Source: an uncultured Pseudomonas sp.
Lineage (GTDB): Bacteria; Pseudomonadota; Gammaproteobacteria; Pseudomonadales; Pseudomonadaceae
Assembly: GCF_913774235.1 (NCBI RefSeq)
Contig: NZ_CAJYDW010000017.1
Coordinates: forward strand, 310,001 to 374,000
DNA length: 64,000 nt
Direction of reading: 5' to 3'
A program made the position numbers and the translations under genes. Positions 62,406 to 64,000 of this stretch are shown here, in pieces (the stretch's first letter is position 1; each line of letters starts with the position of its first letter). Below the pieces are notes generated by a model, which saw nothing but the letters and a program-made list of their open reading frames with translations, was not told where the DNA came from and made no database searches.

Positions 62406-62633
62406 CTAGGGGTGATCGATGACGACCACGGATGGCTCCGGCTTGATACCGAGCAACACCGCACTGCGGTGAGCCTCGCCGCGCAGGCACTTCTTCTGCC
62501 CGTTCAGTACCGCGTAGACGGTGCTGGGGCTGAGTTGGTGGCGCAGAGCGAACTCCTTGACGGAAATACCCTGCATTTCCAGGCGTTTTCGCGCCTCTTT
62601 GCAGGCTTGCTCGGTGGCATAGGTGTCGGCCAT
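62406..62633 (-). CDS. Phage HTH regulator (BcepMu gp16-like)
   Basis: A 75-residue protein with a helix-turn-helix (about 20-55: ISVKEFALRHQLSPSTVYAVLNG) resembling the BcepMu gp16 family. It is divergent from the repressor gene, and would be the Cox/Cro-like first gene of the early operon. It likely opposes the repressor at the shared operators. Confidence 0.72.
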   Translation of the reverse strand: MADTYATEQACKEARKRLEMQGISVKEFALRHQLSPSTVYAVLNGQKKCLRGEAHRSAVLLGIKPEPSVVVIDHP

Positions 62634-62715
62634 AGTTCACATTCGTGTGATTTCAAGTGATTAAGGTGAACCATATTCAACGTTTGTTGGATAGTCAATC
62701 GCCTAAGAGAGGCTT
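62634..62715. promoter_or_regulatory. Divergent immunity/early control region
   Basis: The 82-nt interval between the early operon and the repressor carries two dyads: TCACA-TTCG-TGTGA (62637-62650) and CAAC-GTTT-GTTG (62678-62689). Both are placed to act as operators of back-to-back promoters controlling lysogeny. The stretch is A+T-rich, unlike the surroundings. Confidence 0.6.
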
Positions 62716-63063
62716 TTGTTGAAAATCGGTGATCGATTACGGCTTGAGCGCCTCCGGTTGGGTCTGAACCAGGCCGATTTCGCGGCCTTGGCGGGCGTGA
62801 CCAAGACCAGTCAGTTCAACTACGAGAAGGGTGAGCGCAGTCCGGATGCCAACTACCTGGCGGCCCTCCAGCCCCACGGCGTGGACATCCACTTCGTCAT
62901 CACCGGCGAGGCGCTGCCCGTGGCCGAGTCGGCGCTCTCCAAGGTTGAGACGGAGCTGCTCGGCTACTTCCGGGGGATGTCCGAGACCAGTCGCGATGCG
63001 GTGCGCCGGATGGCGTTCGCCATGGCGGTGGCCGACGGCGCGTTGGATACGGGAGCGCAGTAG
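62716..63063 (+). CDS. XRE-family phage repressor (Helix-turn-helix)
   Basis: A 115-residue protein with an N-terminal XRE helix-turn-helix (residues about 5-58: RLRLERLRLGLNQADFAAL... and SQFNYEKGERSPD) and a C-terminal helical part without S24 protease. The start is TTG (62716, or 62719), with AGAGAGG upstream. It is divergent to the early operon, the normal position of a CI/C-type repressor. The lack of a self-cleaving domain means SOS induction must work otherwise, for example through the next gene. Confidence 0.8.
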   Translation: MLKIGDRLRLERLRLGLNQADFAALAGVTKTSQFNYEKGERSPDANYLAALQPHGVDIHFVITGEALPVAESALSKVETELLGYFRGMSETSRDAVRRMAFAMAVADGALDTGAQ

Positions 63064-63154
63064 GGCGCTGGCCTGCTAGGAAGTTGCGTAGGCTTGGCAA
63101 GCTTTTGCACAGCTACGACGAGAAGCACTTGGCGATCCGCATCACAAAAATGTA

Positions 63155-63170
63155 CTGTATTCGTATACAG
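63155..63170 (+). promoter_or_regulatory. LexA (SOS) box in the prophage
   Basis: CTG-TATTCGTATA-CAG matches the LexA consensus CTG-N10-CAG perfectly, with CTGT...ACAG arms. TTGGCG (63129-63134) could be a -35 with a -10 near 63153-63158, overlapping the box. The box is 22 nt before the ATG of the 73-residue gene, which would be SOS-inducible. Confidence 0.85.
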
Positions 63171-63191
63171 TGTTTTTGGAGCCGGCGACCG

Positions 63192-63413
63192 ATGGAACAG
63201 GCGCGTTTGACATTTCTATGGCATGAGCGACAACCGGTGCTGCTACCCACTCGCTTCGAGTTGGAGCTGGTACAGGCGTTTCGTCAGCTGTCCTGCGACG
63301 ATCAGGCGATGCTCTGCCGCCTCGCCAATAGCCTGGTGCAGGTAGAAGGCCCCTTGCCGCCCCGCATCGATCAGCCAGTCGCCGCCCCACGCTTTCTGCC
63401 CCGTCCGCACTGA
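63192..63413 (+). CDS. SOS-box-controlled prophage protein (possible antirepressor)
   Basis: A 73-residue protein without recognised family, MEQARLTFLWHERQPVLLPT then RFELELVQAFRQLSCDDQAM. GGAG precedes the ATG at 63192. It sits 22 nt after the perfect LexA box, just downstream of the non-cleavable XRE repressor. By position it resembles Tum of phage 186, a LexA-controlled antirepressor, but shows no visible sequence likeness; its function is inferred only from context. Confidence 0.7.
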   Translation: MEQARLTFLWHERQPVLLPTRFELELVQAFRQLSCDDQAMLCRLANSLVQVEGPLPPRIDQPVAAPRFLPRPH

Positions 63414-63514
63414 GTCCACCCGGACTCGCCAGGCCCCTCCCGGTCGTATCGGTCTGGCTGACCTGCAGATTCGCCTGCTCTGAGTTTCGCTGTCGCCTGA
63501 CTTGGCGTCTGGCC

Positions 63515-64000
63515 TCAGCTCAACGGCTTGGTCGTTCCCTGGCGCTCCTCGATCTTCTTGGCCTCGCGCTCCACGGCCCTGAGCGCCGCTTCCTTGCTCG
63601 CATAGAGAAAGCGCAGGTGGTAGGGGTTGCTCTGGTCGCCCTGGGTCAGGCTGACCTGCTTGCCGGTCGCCGGATCCCGGTAATAGGCCAGCACGCCGCT
63701 GTACTTGGGCGGCACCTCGGTGACCAGGTCCGCGATTAGATCCTCCGGCTGCCTGGCCTGCAGGCCGCTGAGTTCGGTGACGAAGCCGCCGTCCGCGCTC
63801 AGGCTGTGCTTGATATCGCCGCCGTACCAGATGATGTCGTCGATCTCCGGCTTGATGCCCGTCAGGGTGTAGCTGAGTTCCGGGATGAGGTCGGCGCAGC
63901 CGAGGGCCAGGTGGTAGGAGAGGGTGGCGGCGCCGCGCTGCAGACTCTGCCATTCCGTCTCGGCCGCCTGGTGCGCCTGGGTTTTGTTGGCATAGGTGTG
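63515..64000 (-). CDS. Phage late control protein gpD / tail protein (C-terminal part)
   Basis: Only the C-terminal 161 residues are in the window, reading from HTYANKTQAHQAAETEWQSL through LTGIKPEIDDIIWYGGDIKHSL to the stop at 63515. The pattern (H)TYANKTQA.RAA..EW..LQRGAA and GIKPEID are typical of the P2 gpD tail protein. The reading frame continues beyond position 64000. In P2, gpD is the last gene of the tail operon. It is convergent to the SOS-box gene, with about 100 nt in between. Confidence 0.82.
   Translation of the reverse strand, partial: HTYANKTQAHQAAETEWQSLQRGAATLSYHLALGCADLIPELSYTLTGIKPEIDDIIWYGGDIKHSLSADGGFVTELSGLQARQPEDLIADLVTEVPPKYSGVLAYYRDPATGKQVSLTQGDQSNPYHLRFLYASKEAALRAVEREAKKIEERQGTTKPLS

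Larger units (their letters stand above)
56718..64000. mobile_element. P2-like prophage, left part (continues beyond the window)
   Basis: From the tRNA-Gly(CCC) att fragment rightwards: integrase, AlpA, primase-helicase, small early genes, Ogr/Delta activator, gp16-like regulator, divergent repressor, a SOS-box gene and the end of the tail protein gpD. The order and content (gpD and Ogr are P2 hallmarks) show a Peduoviridae-type prophage whose lysis, capsid and other tail genes should follow beyond position 64000. The intact tRNA-Gly gene is expected at the other end. Confidence 0.82.

Noticed and set aside
56718-64000. P4-like satellite (integrase, primase-helicase, Ogr/Delta)
   Set aside because: The end of the window carries the C-terminus of gpD, a structural late gene that P4-type satellites lack, so a P2-like prophage fits better.

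Overview
The window is high-GC (roughly two-thirds G+C by eye) gammaproteobacterial chromosome. Gene content, gene pairings (moaCDE after phoH, rhlB, aapJQMP followed by pcs, umuDC with a consensus LexA box, fused MutT-thiamine-phosphate-synthase-like protein, class I fumarase) and the REP-type hairpins point to a Pseudomonas. A member of the environmental or plant-associated lineages is likely, but the species cannot be fixed from this sequence alone.

Layout. 1-16 kb: end of a MutT/ThiE-like fusion, an Old Yellow Enzyme with an MFS pump and ArsR regulator, an OmpA-like lipoprotein, a REC-PAS-GGDEF-EAL c-di-GMP protein, a cardiolipin synthase, an acyltransferase, small stress or detoxification genes, a GNAT/nitrilase pair, fumarase, a 2-hydroxyacid dehydrogenase and a HAD phosphatase. 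15.7-24.2 kb: mannose-1-phosphate guanylyltransferase/isomerase, YaaA, PIN-PhoH ATPase, moaCDE, RhlB helicase and a cNMP-binding diguanylate cyclase. 24.3-36.4 kb: carboxylesterase, the aapJQMP general amino acid ABC transporter, phosphatidylcholine synthase, GIY-YIG, GST, flavin reductase, phosphoesterase, a Rieske-FAD reductase, a cation diffusion facilitator and a lipoprotein. 36.4-40.9 kb: two related long palindromes bracket hrpB, a secreted NPP1/NLP necrosis-inducing-like protein and a PNPOx-fold protein.

40.9-53.3 kb is dominated by what looks like one D-amino-acid utilisation locus on the minus strand: N-acyl-D-amino-acid deacylase, a complete polar amino acid ABC transporter, RidA, an IclR regulator and a fold-type-III PLP D-threonine aldolase/D-serine dehydratase-type enzyme. 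A chemoreceptor is divergent to it, umuDC (with LexA box) follows, and a CycA-type D-Ser/D-Ala/Gly permease lies beyond. A hybrid PAS histidine kinase comes next.

55.9-56.6 kb holds a DUF4160 / DUF2442-HTH toxin-antitoxin-like pair with its own palindromic operator. From 56,718 to the window end is the left part of a P2-like prophage. It starts at a 42-nt fragment of the 3' half of a tRNA-Gly(CCC) gene (attachment site), followed by a tyrosine integrase, an AlpA regulator, a primase-helicase, small early genes, an Ogr/Delta activator, a gp16-like regulator, a divergent repressor, a 73-residue gene under a perfect LexA box, and the C-terminal part of the tail protein gpD. This lysis/lysogeny control region, with a SOS-box-driven orphan gene, is the least described part of the window. 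No rRNA, complete tRNA, CRISPR array or IS element was seen.
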